Origin: Ischnura elegans
Lineage: Eukaryota > Arthropoda > Insecta > Odonata > Coenagrionidae
Direction of reading: 5' to 3'
DNA: 64,000 bases
NCBI RefSeq assembly: GCF_921293095.1
Contig: NC_060248.1
Location: forward strand, 138,706,972 to 138,770,971
Shown here: positions 1 to 14,400 of the stretch, piece by piece
Layout of the letters: every line of letters begins with the position of its first letter
Position numbering within the stretch: the stretch's first letter is position 1
Made by a program: the position numbers and the translations under genes
Notes under the pieces: model-generated
What the model saw: only the letters and a program-made list of their open reading frames with translations
Told to the model about the DNA's origin: nothing
Databases searched by the model: none

Positions 1-734
1 GTCACCCAAGGCTTTTGATCATTCAATGTCATTCAAGGTCATTGTCCGTTCAAGGTTTTCAAAGTCATTGACCTTTCAAGGTCATTCAAGGTCATTGACC
101 GTTCAAGGTCATTCAAGGTCATTCGTCTTTCAAGGTCATTCAAGGTCATTGACCTTTAAAGGTCATTCAAGGTCATTGACCGTTGAAAGTCATTCAAGGT
201 CATTGACACTTCAAGGTCATTCATGGTCATTAACCGTTCAAGGTCACCCAAGGCTATTGATCGTTCAATGTCATTCAAGGTCATTAACCGTTCAAGGTCA
301 CCCAAGGTTATTGATCGTTCAATGTCATTCAAGGTCATTTTCCGTTGAAGGTAATTCAAAGTCATTGACCCTTCAAGGTCATTCAAGGTCATTGACCGTT
401 CAAGGTCATTCAAGGTTATTTACCTTTCAAGGTCATTCAAGGTCATTGACCGTTCAAGGTCATTCAAGGTCATTGACCTTTCAAGGTCATTTAAAGTAAT
501 TGACCTTTCCAGGTCATTCAACGTCATTGGCCGTTCAAGGTCATTCAAGGTCATTGGCCGTTCAAGGTCATTCAAGGTCATTGACCGTTCAAGGTCATTC
601 AAGGCTATTGATCGTACAATGTCATTCAAGGTCATTGACCGATGAAGGTAATTCAAAGTCATTGACTCTTCAAGGTCCTTCAAGATCATTGACCGGGTAA
701 GGTCATTGAATGTTATTGACCGTTCAAGGTCATT
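1..734 (+). repeat. Satellite A block 1 (TCAAGGTCA repeat)
   Basis: A tandem array of a unit of about 27 bp: two copies of TTCAAGGTCA followed by TTGACC and a variable T or G. The unit length is a multiple of three and lacks stops in several frames, so long spurious open frames appear on both strands; none is called a gene. The block starts before the window and ends at the cassette beginning TTTAAAAAATTAAATT. It recurs almost unchanged at 4,389-5,122 and 14,104-14,837. Confidence 0.95.
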
Positions 735-2485
735 TAAAAAATTAAATTAAAAAATAATAAAAGGATAGTACGGTATAAATATTCTTACCAATAAACGCTA
801 GTTCTCTACCGGAAATGATAGAATGAAAAATTTCAGTTTTGATGAATGTTGTTCTTAGAAACACGACTTCAACACTCGAAATGGAAAAAATTAAAAAAGT
901 GAGATTTGTATGAATATTTTTGTTACAAACGCAAATACACCACTCGAATTGAAAGAATTTAAAAAGTGAAATTGAATTAATATTCCTATTACAAACGCAA
1001 ATTCATTTCTCAAAATGAAAACATTAAAAAAGTGAGTTTTATACGGTTTTTCTTGTTACAAACACTAATTGACCACTCCAAATAAAAATATTAAGGTAAG
1101 TTTGGTATTACTATTTTTGTTACAAACGCGAATTCACCACTTGAAACGAAAAAATTAAAGAAGTTGTATCGATATTTTGTTACAAAGGCGAATTCATTTC
1201 TAAAAACGAAAGTAATAAATAAGTGAGTATATCTTACTACAAACGCGAAGTCATCACTGGAAATGAAAAAAATAAAAAGTAACTTTGATATTAATTTTCT
1301 TGTTACAAACGCAATTTTAACTCTCGAAATGAAAATATTAAAATAAAGTGAGTTTAATGAGAATATTTTTATAACAAACGCGTATTCACTACTCAAAATT
1401 AATAAATTTCAAAATGTGAATTTGATAGAGTTTTTCTTGTTACAAACACAAATTCACCGCTCGAAATGAAAAAATTAAGAAAGTTAATTTGTTACAAACA
1501 AGAATTCACCACTCAAAATAAAATAATTAAAAAGGTGAGTTTGATATGAATATTCTTGTTACAAACGTGAATTAACTACTAAAAATGAAAAAAATTAAAG
1601 TGTCTTTCATATGAGTTCATATGAAAATATTAAAAAAGTGAGTATTACATGTTTTTTTCTTGCTAGAAACAAGAAATCAACACTCGCAAAGCAAAACTTA
1701 AAAAGTGAGATTGATCTGAATATTCTTGTTACCAAAACGAACTTTTACTCGAAATGGAAATTTAAATAATTGAGTTTGATATAGTTTTTATGTTTGAAAC
1801 ACGAATTCAGCTCACGAAATGACAAATTAAAAAGTGAGTTTTATATAAGAATTCTTGCAAAACACTCGAATTTGCACACGAAATGAAAAACTTTTAAAAT
1901 GTGAGTTTGATATTAAGATTCTTGTTACAAACACGAATTGACCACGCGAAATGTAAAAATTAAGAAGTTTGTTTGATATGAATATTCTTGTTACAAACGT
2001 GAATTCACTACTAAAAATGAAAAAAATTAAAGTGTCTTTCATATGAGTTCATATGAAAATATTAAAAAAGTGAGTATTACATGTTTTTTTCTTGCTAGAA
2101 ACAAGAAATCAACACTCGCAAAGCAAAACTTAAAAAGTGAGATTGATCTGAATATTCTTGTTACCAAAACGAACTTTTACTCGAAATGGAAATTTAAATA
2201 ATTGAGTTTGATATAGTTTTTATGTTTGAAACACGAATTCACCTCATGAAATGACAAATTAAAAAGTGAGTTTTATATAAGAATTCTTGCAAAACACTCG
2301 AATTTGCACACGAAATGAAAAAATTAAAAATGTGAGTTTGATATTAAGATGCTTGTAACAAACACGAATTGACCACGCGAAATGTAAAAATTAAGAAGTT
2401 TGTTTGATATGAATATTCTTGTCACAAACTTGAGTGAACAACTCGAAATGAAAAAATTAAAAAAGTGAGTGTGATATGAATATAA
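735..2485 (+). repeat. Satellite B block 1 (AT-rich, ~65-70 bp unit)
   Basis: AT-rich degenerate tandem repeat. Each unit carries, in order, GTGAGTTTGATATGAATATT, CTTGTTACAAACGCG, AATTCACCACTCG and AAATGAAAAAATTAAAAAA, with many small indels. A segment of about 440 bp (about 1,600-2,040) is repeated directly at about 2,040-2,480, starting with the shared ATATGAGTTCATATG. No coding signal. Confidence 0.93.
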
Positions 2486-2600
2486 TGGGTTGGGTTGGGT
2501 AGGTCGGATATCGGTGATAAGTTTCATTTCTAATGCTTTAATAGCTTAAAATATTCTACGACCTGTTGTCCCTTTGCGAGGTCACTGAAGGACATGAACA
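2486..2600 (+). repeat. Conserved B-to-A junction cassette
   Basis: Non-repetitive cassette of about 115 bp that joins every B block to the next A block. It contains a G-rich string (GGGTTGGGTTGGGTAGG), GGATATCGGTGATAAG, TTCTACGACCTGTTGTCCC and TTTGCGAGGTCACTGAAGG. It recurs near 6,440-6,550, 11,320-11,430, 16,580-16,695, 19,940-20,050 and 22,515-22,630, and inverted near 24,305-24,420 and 26,190-26,310. Confidence 0.85.
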
Positions 2601-5122
2601 AAAGTCATTGAAGGTCATTGACATTTCAAGGTCATTCAAGGTCATTGACCTTTCAAGGTCATTCAAGTTCATAACCGTTCAATGTCATTAAAGGCTATTG
2701 ATCGTTCAAGGTCATTCAATGTCATTGACCTTTCAAGGTCATTCAAGGTCATTGACCTCTCAAGGTCATTCAAGATCATTGACCTTTCAAGGTCATTGAC
2801 CTTTCAAGGTCATTCAAGGTCAGTGACCGTTCAAGGGTATTCAAGGTCATTGACCGTTCAAGGTCATTCATGTTCATTGACCGTTCAAGGTCATTCAAGG
2901 TCATTGACCGTTCAAGGTCATTCAAGGTCATTGACCGTTCAAGGTCATTCAAAGCTAATGAACGTTTGAGGTCATTGACCTATCAAGGTCATTCAAGGCT
3001 TTTGATCATTCTATGTCATTCGAGGTCATTGTCCGTTCAACGTTTTCAAAGTCATCGACCTTTCAAGGTCATTCAAGGTCATTGACCGTTCAAAGTCATT
3101 CAAGGTCATGGACCTTGAATGACTTTGAACTCATGACTCATTCAAGGTCGAGGTCATTCAAGGTCATTGACGGTTCAAAGTCATTCAAGGTCATTAACAT
3201 TTCAAGGTCATTCAAAGTCATTGACCTTTCAAGGTCATTCAAGGTCATTGACCGTTCAAGGACATTGACATTTCAAGGTCATTCAAGGTCATTGGCCTTT
3301 CATGGTCATTCAAGGTCATTGACCGTTCAAGGTCATTCAAAATCATTGACATTTCTAGGTCATTCAAGGTCATTGACCGTTCAAGGTCATTCAAGGTCAT
3401 TGATCGTTCAAGGTCATTCAAGGTCATTGATCGTTCAAGGTCATACAAAGCTATTGACCGCTCAAGGTCATTCAAGGTCATTGACGGTTCTAGGTCATTC
3501 ACGGTCATTGTCATTTAAAGGTCATTCAAGGTCATTGGCCTTTCATGATCATTCAAGGTCATTGACCGTTCAAGGTCATTCAAGGTCATTGAAATTTCAA
3601 GGTCATTGACATTTCAAGGTCATTCAGGGTCATTGACCGTTCAAGGTCCTTAAAGGTCATTGACCTTTCAATGTCATTCAAGGTCATTGGCCGTTGAAAG
3701 TCATTCAATGTCATTGACCTTTCATGGTCATTCAAGGTCATTGACCGCTCAAGGTCATTCAAGGTCATTGACCTTTCAAGGTCACGTAAGGCCATTGATC
3801 ATTCAATGTCATTCAAGGTCATTGACCGTTCAAGGTCATTGACATTTCAAGGTCATTCAAGGTCATTAACCGTTGAAAGTCATTCAATGTCATTGACCTT
3901 TCATGGTCATTCAAGGTCATTGACCGCTTAAGGTCATTCAAGGCTATTGATCATTCAATGTCATTCAAGGTCATTGACCGCTCAAGGTCATTCAAGGTCG
4001 TTGACCTTTCAAGGTCATTCAAGGTCATTGACCGTTGAAAGTCATTCAATGTCATTGACCTTTCATGGTCATTCAAGGTCATTGACCGCTTAAGGTCATT
4101 CAAGGTCATTGACCTTTCAAAGTCACCCAAGGCTATTGATCATTCAATGTCATTCAAGGTTATTGTCCGTTCAAGGTCATTCAAGGTCATTGATCTTTCA
4201 AGGTCATTCAAGGTAATTGACCTTTCAAGGTCATCAAGGTCTTTGTCCGTTCAAGGTTTTCAAAGTCATTGACCTTCAAGGTCATTCAAGGTCATTGATC
4301 TTTCAAGGTCATTCAAGTTCATTGACCTTTAAAGGTCATTCAAGGTCATTGACCATTCAAGGTCATTCAAGGTCATTGACCTTTCAAAGTCACCCAAGGC
4401 TTTTGATCATTCAATGTCATTCAAGGTCATTGTCCGTTCAAGGTTTTCAAAGTCATTGACCTTTCAAGGTCATTCAAGGTCATTGACCGTTCAAGGTCAT
4501 TCAAGGTCATTCGTCTTTCAAGGTCATTCAAGGTCATTGACCTTTAAAGGTCATTCAAGGTCATTGACCGTTGAAAGTCATTCAAGGTCATTGACACTTC
4601 AAGGTCATTCATGGTCATTAACCGTTCAAGGTCACCCAAGGCTATTGATCGTTCAATGTCATTCAAGGTCATTAACCGTTCAAGGTCACCCAAGGTTATT
4701 GATCGTTCAATGTCATTCAAGGTCATTTTCCGTTGAAGGTAATTCAAAGTCATTGACCCTTCAAGGTCATTCAAGGTCATTGACCGTTCAAGGTCATTCA
4801 AGGTTATTTACCTTTCAAGGTCATTCAAGGTCATTGACCGTTCAAGGTCATTCAAGGTCATTGACCTTTCAAGGTCATTTAAAGTAATTGACCTTTCCAG
4901 GTCATTCAACGTCATTGGCCGTTCAAGGTCATTCAAGGTCATTGGCCGTTCAAGGTCATTCAAGGTCATTGACCGTTCAAGGTCATTCAAGGCTATTGAT
5001 CGTACAATGTCATTCAAGGTCATTGACCGATGAAGGTAATTCAAAGTCATTGACTCTTCAAGGTCCTTCAAGATCATTGACCGGGTAAGGTCATTGAATG
5101 TTATTGACCGTTCAAGGTCATT
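2601..5122 (+). repeat. Satellite A block 2
   Basis: Same 27-bp family as 1-734. The stretch from about 3,000 to the end of the block is nearly identical to about 12,715-14,837 (constant offset 9,715), and its last 734 bp repeat block 1. It contains the AP-1-like island ATGACTCAT near 3,134-3,140. Confidence 0.94.
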
Positions 5123-6440
5123 TAAAAAATTAAATTAAAAAATAATAAAAGGATAGTACGGTATAAATATTCTTACTAATAAACGCTAGTTCTCTACCGG
5201 AAATGATAGAATGAAAAATTTCAGTTTTGATGAATGTTGTTCTTAGAAACACGACTTCAACACTCGAATGAAAAAATTAAAAAAGTGAGATTTGTATGAA
5301 TATTTTTGTTACAAACGCAAATACACCACTCGAATTGAAAGAATTTAAAAAGTGAAATTGAATTAATATTCCTATTACAAACGCAAATTCATTTCTCAAA
5401 ATGAAAACATTAAAAAAGTGAGTTTTATACGGTTTTTCTTGTTACAAACACTAATTGACCACTCCAAATAAAAATATTAAGGTAAGTTTGGTATTACTAT
5501 TTTTGTTACAAACGCGAATTCACCACTTGAAACGAAAAAATTAAAGAAGTTGTATCGATATTTTGTTACAAAGGCGAATTCATTTCTAAAAACGAAAGTA
5601 ATAAATAAGTGAGTATATCTTACTACAAACGCGAAGTCATCACTGGAAATGAAAAAAGTAAAAAGGACTTTGATATTAATTTTCTTGTTACAAACGCAAT
5701 TTCAACTCTCGAAATGAAAATATTAAAATAAAGTGAGTTTAATGAGAATATTTTTGTAACAAACGCGTATTCACTACTCAAAATTAATAAATTTCAAAAT
5801 GTGAATTTGATAGAGTTTTTCTTGTTACAAACACAAATTCACCGCTCGAAATGAAAAAATTAAGAAAGTTAATTTGTTACAAACAAGAATTCACCACTCA
5901 AAATAAAATAATTAAAAAGGTGAGTTTGATATGAATATTCTTGTTACAAACGTGAATTAACTACTAAAAATGAAAAAAATTAAAGTGTCTTTCATATGAG
6001 TTCATATGAAAATATTAAAAAAGTGAGTATTACATGTTTTTTTCTTGCTAGAAACAAGAAATCAACACTCGCAAAGCAAAACTTAAAAAGTGAGATTGAT
6101 CTGAATATTCTTGTTACCAAAACGAACTTTTACTCGAAATGGAAAATTAAATAATTGAGTTTGATATAGTTTTTATGTTTGAAACACGAATTCAGCTCAC
6201 GAAATGACAAATTAAAAAGTGAGTTTTATATAAGAATTCTTGCAAAACACTCGAATTTGCACACGAAATGAAAAACTTTTAAAATGTGAGTTTGATATTA
6301 AGATTCTTGTTACAAACACGAATTGACCACGCGAAATGTAAAAATTAAGAAGTTTGTTTGATATGAATATTCTTGTCACAAACTTGAGTGAACAACTCGA
6401 AATGAAAAAATTAAAAAAGTGAGTGTGATATGAATATAAT
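5123..6440 (+). repeat. Satellite B block 2
   Basis: Same AT-rich family as 735-2,485, but lacking the internal duplication of about 440 bp seen in blocks 1 and 4. It aligns to 14,838-16,075 at a constant offset of 9,715 until about 6,365, where this copy goes straight to the junction cassette. Confidence 0.92.
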
Positions 6441-6539
6441 GGGTTGGGTTGGGTAGGTCGGATATCGGTGATAAGTTTCATTTCTAATGCTTTAATAGCT
6501 TAAAATATTCTACGACCTGTTGTCCCTTTGCGAGGTCAC

Positions 6540-9517
6540 TGAAGGACATGAACAAAAGTCATTGAAGGTCATTGACATTTCAAGGTCATTCAAGGTCATT
6601 GACCTTTCAAGGTCATTCAAGTTCATAACCGTTCAATGTCATTAAAGGCTATTGATCGTTCAAGGTCATTCAATGTCATTGACCTTTCAAGGTCATTCAA
6701 GGTCATTGACCTCTCAAGGTCATTCAAGATCATTGACCTTTCAAGGTCATTGACCTTTCAAGGTCATTCAAGGTCAGTGACCGTTCAAGGGTATTCAAGG
6801 TCATTGACCGTTCAAGGTCATTCAAGGTCATTGAAGGTCATTGACCTTTCAAGGTTATTGACCGTTCAAGGTCATTCAAGGTCATTGACCGTTCAAGGTC
6901 ATTCAAAGCTAATGAACGTTTGAGGTCATTGACCTATCAAGGTCATTCAAGGTCATTGACCTTTCAAGGTCATTCAATGTCATTTACCTTTCAAGGTCAT
7001 TCAAGGTCATTGACCTTTCAAGGTCATTCAAGGTCATTGACCGTTCAAGGTCATTCAAGGTCGTTGATCGTTCTAGGTCATACAAAGTTATTGACCTATC
7101 AAGGTCATTCAAGGTCATTGACCTTTCAAGGTCACCCAATGCTAGTTATCATTCAATGTCATTCATGTTTATTGCCCGTTCAAGGTTTTCAAAGTCATTG
7201 ACCTTTCAAGGTCATTCAAGGTCATTGACCGTTCAAAGTCATTCAAGGTCATTGACCTTTCAAGGTCATTCAAGGTCATTGACCGTTCAAGGTTATTCAA
7301 GGTCATTGACCTTTCAAGGTCACCCAAGGCTATTGATCATTCAATTTCATTCAAGGTCATTGTCCGTTCAAGGTTTTCAAGGTCATTGACCGTTCAAAGT
7401 CATTCAAGGTCATTGACCTTGAAAGACTTTGCACTCATGACTCATTCAAGGTCGAGGTCATTCAAGGTCATTGACCTTTCATGGTCATTCAAGGTCAATG
7501 GCATTGAATGACTTTCAATGGTCAATGACCTTGAATGACCTTGAAAGGTCAATAACCTTGAAAGGTCAATGACCTTCAATGACCTTGAACGGTCAATGAC
7601 CTTCAATGACCTTGAAATGTTAATGACTTTGAATGACCTTGAACGGTCAATGACCTTGATTGACCTTGAAAGGTCAATGACCTTGAATGACCTTGAAATG
7701 TCAATGACCTTGAATGACATTGAGCGGTCAATGACCTTGAATGACTTTCAACGGTCAATGACCTTGAATGACCTTGAAAGGTCAATGACCTTGAATGACC
7801 TTCAACGGTCAATACCCTTGAATGACCTTGAAATGTCAATGACTTTGAATCACCTTGAACGATCAATGACCTTGAATGACCTTGAAAGGTCAATGACCTT
7901 GAATGAACTTGAAATGTCAATGACCTTGAATGATTTTGAACCATCAATGACCTTGAATAACCTCGACCTTGAATGAGTCATGAGTTCAAAGTCAATCAAG
8001 GTCATTGACCTTTCAAGGTCAATCAAGGTCATTGACTTTTCAAGGTCATTCAAGGTCATTGACCGTTCAAGGTTATTCAAGGTCATTGACCTTTCAAGGT
8101 CACCCAAGGCTATTGATCATTCAATTTCATTCAAGGTCATTGTCCGTTCAAGGTTTTCAAAGTCATTGACCTTTCAAGGTCATTCAAGGTCATTGACCGT
8201 TCAAAGTCATTCAAGGTCATGGACCTTGAATAACTTTGAACTCATGACTTATTCAAGGTCGAGGTAATTCAAGGTCATTGACGGTTTAAAGTCATTCAAG
8301 GTCATTGACATTTCAAGGTCATTCAAGGTCATTGACCTTTCAAGGTCAATCAAGGTCATTGACCGTTCAAGGTCATTCAAGGTCATTGATATTTCAAGGT
8401 CATTCAAGGTCATTGACATTTCAAGGTCATTCAAGGTCATTGACCTTTCAAGGTCATTCAAGGTCATCTACCGTTCAAGGTCATTCAAGGTCATTGACAT
8501 TTCAAGGTCATTCAAGGTCATTGACCGTTCAAGGTCATTCAAGGTCATTGACCGTTGAAAGTCATTTAAGGTCATTGACATTTCAAGGTCATTCATGGTC
8601 ATTTACCGTTCAAGGTCATTCATGGTCATTAACCGTTCAAGGTCACCCAAGGCTATAAATCGTTCAATTTAATTTAAGGTCATTAACCGTAAAAGGTCAC
8701 CCAAGGCTATTGATCGTTCAATGTCATTCAAGGTTATTGTCCGTTGAAGGTAATTCAAAGTCATTGACCCTTCAAGGTCATTCAAGGTCATTGACCGTTC
8801 AAGGTCATTCAAGGTTATTGACCTTTGAAAGGTCATTCAAGGTCATTGACCGTTCAAAGTCATTCAAGGTCCGTGACCGTTCAAGGTAATTCAAGGTCAT
8901 TGACCGTTCAAGGTCATTCAAGGTCATTGACCATTCAAGGTCATTCAAGGTCAGTGACCTTTCAAGGTCATTCAAGGTGATTGACCTTTCAAGGTCATTC
9001 AAGGTCATTGACCTTTCAAGGTCATTCAAGGTCATTGACCGTTCAAGGTCATTCAAGCTCGTTGATCGTTCTAGCTCATACAAAGCTATAGACCTCTCAA
9101 GGTCTTTCAAGGTCATTGTCCTTTCAAGGTCACCCAAGGCTATTGATCATTCAATGTCATTCAAGTTCATTGTCCGTTCAAGGTTTTCAAAGTCATTGAC
9201 CTTTCAAGGTCATTCAAGGTCATTGACTTTGAATGACTTTGAACTCATGACTCATTCAAGGTCGAGGTCATTCAAGGTCATTGACAGTTCAAAGTCATTC
9301 AAGGTCATTGACATATGAAGGTCATTCAAGGTCATTGACCTTTCAAGGTCATTCAAGGTCATGACCTTGAATAACTTTGAACTCATGACTCATTCAAGGT
9401 CGAGGTCATTCAAGGTCATTGACGGTTCAAAGTCATTCAAGGTGATTAATATTTCAAGGTCATTCAAGGTCATTGACCTTTCAAGGTCATTCAAGGTCAT
9501 TGACCGCTCAAGGTCAT
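6540..9517 (+). repeat. Satellite A block 3 with an internal inverted segment
   Basis: 27-bp family. About 7,500-7,975 is in reverse orientation (GACCTTGAATGACC) within an otherwise forward array. Both flips occur at islands containing ATGACTCAT or its complement. The block ends at a second type of A-to-B boundary, TCAAGGTCATATATGTTTGA, also seen near 20,738. Confidence 0.93.
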
Positions 9518-11410
9518 ATATGTTTGATATTAATATTCTTGTTATTAACGCAATTTCACCTCTCGAATTGAAAAAATTAAAAAAAAAGTGAGTTTGATGA
9601 GAATATTCTTGTAACAATAGTGAATTCACTACTCAAAATGAAAAAAATTAAAAAAAAGTGAGTTTGATGGAGTTTTTCTTGATATTTATATTCTTGTTAC
9701 AAACGCAATTTCACCTCTTGAATTGAAAAAATTAAAAAAAGTGAGTTTGATGAGAATATTCTTGTAACAAACGCGAATTCACTACTCAAAATGAAAATAT
9801 TTAAAAAAGTGAATTTGATGGAGTTGTTCTTGATACAAACACAAATTCGCCCCTCGAGTTTTTCTTGTTACAAACTTGAATTCACTACTAGAAATGAAAA
9901 AAAATTAAAGTGGCTTTCATTTGAGTTCAAATTAAAATATTAAAAATTGAGTTTTACATGTTTTTTCTTGCTACAAACGCGAAATAAGCACTCGCAAAGC
10001 AAAACATAAAAAGTGTAATTGATCTGAATAATCTTGTTACCAAAATGAACTTTTACTCGGAATGAAAAATTAAATAATTGAGTTCGATTAAGTGTTTATG
10101 TTTGAAACACGAATTCACCTCACGCAATGACAAATAAAAAATTAATTTTATATAAGTATTCTTGCTAAACACTCGAATTTGCACACGAAATGAAAATATT
10201 AAAAATGTGAGTTTGATATTAAGATTGTTGTTATAAACACGAATTCACCACGCGAAATGTAAAAATTAAAAAGTTTGTTTAATATGAAGTCTTGTCACAA
10301 ACACGAGTTAACAACTCGAATTGAAAGAATTAAAAAAGTGAAATTGAATGAATATTCCTATTACAAACGCAAATTCACTTCTCAAAATGAAAACATTAAA
10401 AAAGTGAGTTTGATATGGTTTTTCTTGTTACAAACTAATTGACCACTCAAAATGAAAAAAATTTAGGTGAGATTGGTATTACTATTTTTGTTACAAACGC
10501 TAATTAAACAATCGAAACGAAATATTTAAAAAGTGATTTCGATATTCATGTTACAAAGGCGAATTCATTTTTAAAAACGAAAGTAATAAAAAAGTGAGTA
10601 TATCTTACTACAAACGCGAATTCATCACTGGAAATGAAAAAATAAAAAGAAAGTTTGATATTAATATTCTTGTTACAAACGCAATTTCACCTCTCGAATT
10701 GAAAAAATTAAAAAAAGTGAGTTTGATGAGAATCTTCTTGTAACAAAGGTGAATTCACTACTCAAAATAAAAAAAATTAAAAAAAGTGAGTTTGATGGAG
10801 TTGTTCTTGATACAAACACAAATTCGCCCCTCGAAATTTAAAAAAATTAAGAAGTGAATTTGTTACAAATACGAATTCACCACTCAAAATGAAACAATTA
10901 AAAATGTGAGTTTGATATTAAGATCCTGGTTAGAAACACGAATTCACCACGCGAAAAGTAAAAATTATAAACTTTGTTTGATATGAATAGTCTTGTCACA
11001 AACACGAGTTAAAAACTCAAATTGAAAAAATTAAACACGTGAGTTTGATATGAATATTCTTGTTACAAACGCAAATATTCACTCGAAATGAAAAAATAAA
11101 AATATGAGTTTGATATGAATATTCTTGATCCAAACACGATTTCCCAACTCGAATTGGAAAAATTGAAAAAGTGAGTTTTATATGAATATTCTTGTTACAA
11201 ACGAAAATATTCACTCGAAATGAAAAATTAAAAATATGAGTTTGATATGAATATTCTTGATCCAAACACGATTTCCCAACTAGAAATGAAAAAATTAAAA
11301 AAGCGATTGTGATATGAATATAATGGGTTGGGTTAGGTAGGTTGGATATCGGTGATAGGTATCATTTCTAATGCTTTAATAGCTTAAAATATTCTACGAC
11401 CTGTTGTCCC
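9518..11410 (+). repeat. Satellite B block 3
   Basis: AT-rich family. This block and block 6 (20,745-22,610) share a sub-family with the pattern AACGCAATTTCACCTCTCG and repeated GATCCAAACACGATTTCCC near the right end, distinct from blocks 1, 2, 4 and 5. This defines two higher-order unit types. Confidence 0.92.
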
Positions 11411-11414
11411 TTTG

Positions 11415-14400
11415 CGAGGTCACTGAAGGACATGAAAAAAAGTCGTTGAAGGTCATTGACGTTTCAAGGTCTTTCAAAGTCATTTAAGGTCATTGACCGT
11501 TCAACGTCATTCAAGGTCATTGACCGTTAAAGGAAATTCAAGGCTATTGATCGTTCAATGTCATTCAAGGTCATTGTCTGCTCAAGGTTTTCAAAGTCAT
11601 TGACCTTTAAAGGTCGTTCAAGGTCATTGACCGTTCAAGGTCATTCAAGGTCATTGACCTTTCAAGGTCATTCAAGGTCATTGACCGTTCAATGTCATTC
11701 AAGGTCATTGACCTTTTAAGGTCATTCAAGGTCATTGACCATTCAAGGTCATTGACCGTTCAAGGTCATTCAAGGTCATTCAAGGTCATTGACCGTTGAA
11801 GGTCATTTAAGGCTATTGATCGTTCAAGGTCATTCAAGGTCATTGACCTTTCAAGGTCATTCAAGGTCATTGACCTTTCAAGGTCATTCAACGTCATTGA
11901 CCTTTCAAGGTCATTCAAGGTCATTGACCGTTCAAGGTCATTCAAGGTCTTTGACCGTTCTAGGTCATACAAGGCTATTGACCGCTCAAGGTCATTCAAG
12001 GTCATTGACCTTTTTAGGTCATTCAAGGTCATTGACCGTTCGAGGTCATTCAAGGTCATTTACCGTTCAAGGTCATTCAAGGATATTGACCGTTCAAGGT
12101 CATTCAAGGTCATTGACCGTTCAATGTCATTCAAGGTCATTGACCTTTCAAGGTCATTCAAGGTCATTCACCGTTCAAGGTCATTCAAGGTCGTAGACCT
12201 TTCAAGTTCATTCAAGGTCATTGACCTCTCAAGGTCAGTCAAGGTCATTCACCGTTCAAGTTTATTCAAGGTCATTGATTGTTCAAGGTCATACAAAGCT
12301 ATTGACCGCTCAAGGTCATTCAAGGTCATTGACCTTTTAAGGTCACCCAAGGCTATTGATAATTCAATGTCATTCAAGGTCATTGTCCGTTCAAGGTTTT
12401 CAAAGTCATTGACCTTTCAAGGTCATTCCAGGTCATTGACGGTTCAAAGTCATTCAAGGTCATGGACCTTGAATAACTTTAAACTCATGACTCATTCAAG
12501 GTCGAGGTAATTCAAGTTCATTGACGGTTTAAAGTCATTCAAGGTCATTGACATTTCAAGGTCATTCAAGGTCATTGACCTTTTAAGGTCATTCAAGGTC
12601 ATTGACCGTTCAAGGCCATTGACCGTTCAAGGTCATTCAAGGTCATTGACATTTCAAGGTCATCCAAGGTCATTGACCGTTCAAGGTCATTGACCTTTCA
12701 AGGTCACTCAAGGCTTTTGATCATTCTATGTCATTCGAGGTCATTGTCCGTTCAAGGTTTTCAAAGTCATCGACCTTTCAAGGTCATTCAAGGTCATTGA
12801 CCGTTCAAAGTCATTCAAGGTCATGGACCTTGAATGACTTTGAACTCATGACTCATTCAAGGTCGAGGTCATTCAAGGTCATTGACGGTTCAAAGTCATT
12901 CAAGGTCATTAACATTTCAAGGTCATTCAAGGTCATTGACCTTTCAAGGTCATTCAAGGTCATTGACCGTTCAAGGTCATTGACATTTCAAGGTCATTCA
13001 AGGTCATTGGCCTTTCATGGTCATTCAAGGTCATTGACCGTTCAAGGTCATTCAAAATCATTGACATTTCTAGGTCATTCAAGGTCATTGACCGTTCAAG
13101 GTCATTCAAGGTCATTGATCGTTCAAGGTCATTCAAGGTCATTGATCGTTCAAGGTCATACAAAGCTTTTGACCGCTCAAGGTCATTCAAGGTCATTGAC
13201 GGTTCTAGGTCATTCACGGTCATTGTCATTTAAAGGTCATTCAAGGTCATTGGCCTTTCATGATCATTCAAGGTCATTGACCGTTCAAGGTCATTCAAGG
13301 TCATTGAAATTTCAAGGTCATTGACATTTCAAGGTCATTCAGGGTCATTGACCGTTCAAGGTCCTTAAAGGTCATTGACCTTTCAATGTCATTCAAGGTC
13401 ATTGGCCGTTGAAAGTCATTCAATGTCATTGACCTTTCATGGTCATTCAAGGTCATTGACCGCTCAAGGTCATTCAAGGTCATTGACCTTTCAAGGTCAC
13501 GTAAGGCCATTGATCATTCAATGTCATTCAAGGTCATTGACCGTTCAAGGTCATTGACATTTCAAGGTCATTCAAGGTCATTAACCGTTGAAAGTCATTC
13601 AATGTCATTGACCTTTCATGGTCATTCAAGGTCATTGACCGCTTAAGGTCATTCAAGGCTATTGATCATTCAATGTCATTCAAGGTCATTGACCACTCAA
13701 GGTCATTCAAGGTCGTTGACCTTTCAAGGAAATTCAAAGTCATTGACCGTTGAAAGTCATTCAATGTCATTGACCTTTCATGGTCATTCAAGGTCATTGA
13801 CCGCTTAAGGTCATTCAAGGTCATTGACCTTTCAAAGTCACCCAAGGCTATTGATCATTCAATGTCATTCAAGGTCATTGTCCGTTCAAGGTCATTCAAG
13901 GTCATTGATCTTTCAAGGTCATTCAAGGTCATTGACCTTTCAAGGTCATCAAGGTCATTGTCCGTTCAAGGTTTTCAAAGTCATTGACCTTCAAGGTCAT
14001 TCAAGGTCATTGATCTTTCAAGGTCATTCAAGTTCATTGACCTTTAAAGGTCATTCAAGGTCATTGACCATTCAAGGTCATTCAAGGTCATTGACCTTTC
14101 AAAGTCACCCAAGGCTTTTGATCATTCAATGTCATTCAAGGTCATTGTCCGTTCAAGGTTTTCAAAGTCATTGACCTTTCAAGGTCATTCAAGGTCATTG
14201 ACCGTTCAAGGTCATTCAAGGTCATTCGTCTTTCAAGGTCATTCAAGGTCATTGACCTTTAAAGGTCATTCAAGGTCATTGACCGTTGAAAGTCATTCAA
14301 GGTCATTGACACTTCAAGGTCATTCATGGTCATTAACCGTTCAAGGTCACCCAAGGCTATTGATCGTTCAATGTCATTCAAGGTCATTAACCGTTCAAGG

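Noticed and set aside
1..735. CRISPR-like look of short direct repeats
   Set aside because: There are no unique spacers of constant length, units are contiguous and degenerate, and the genome is eukaryotic.
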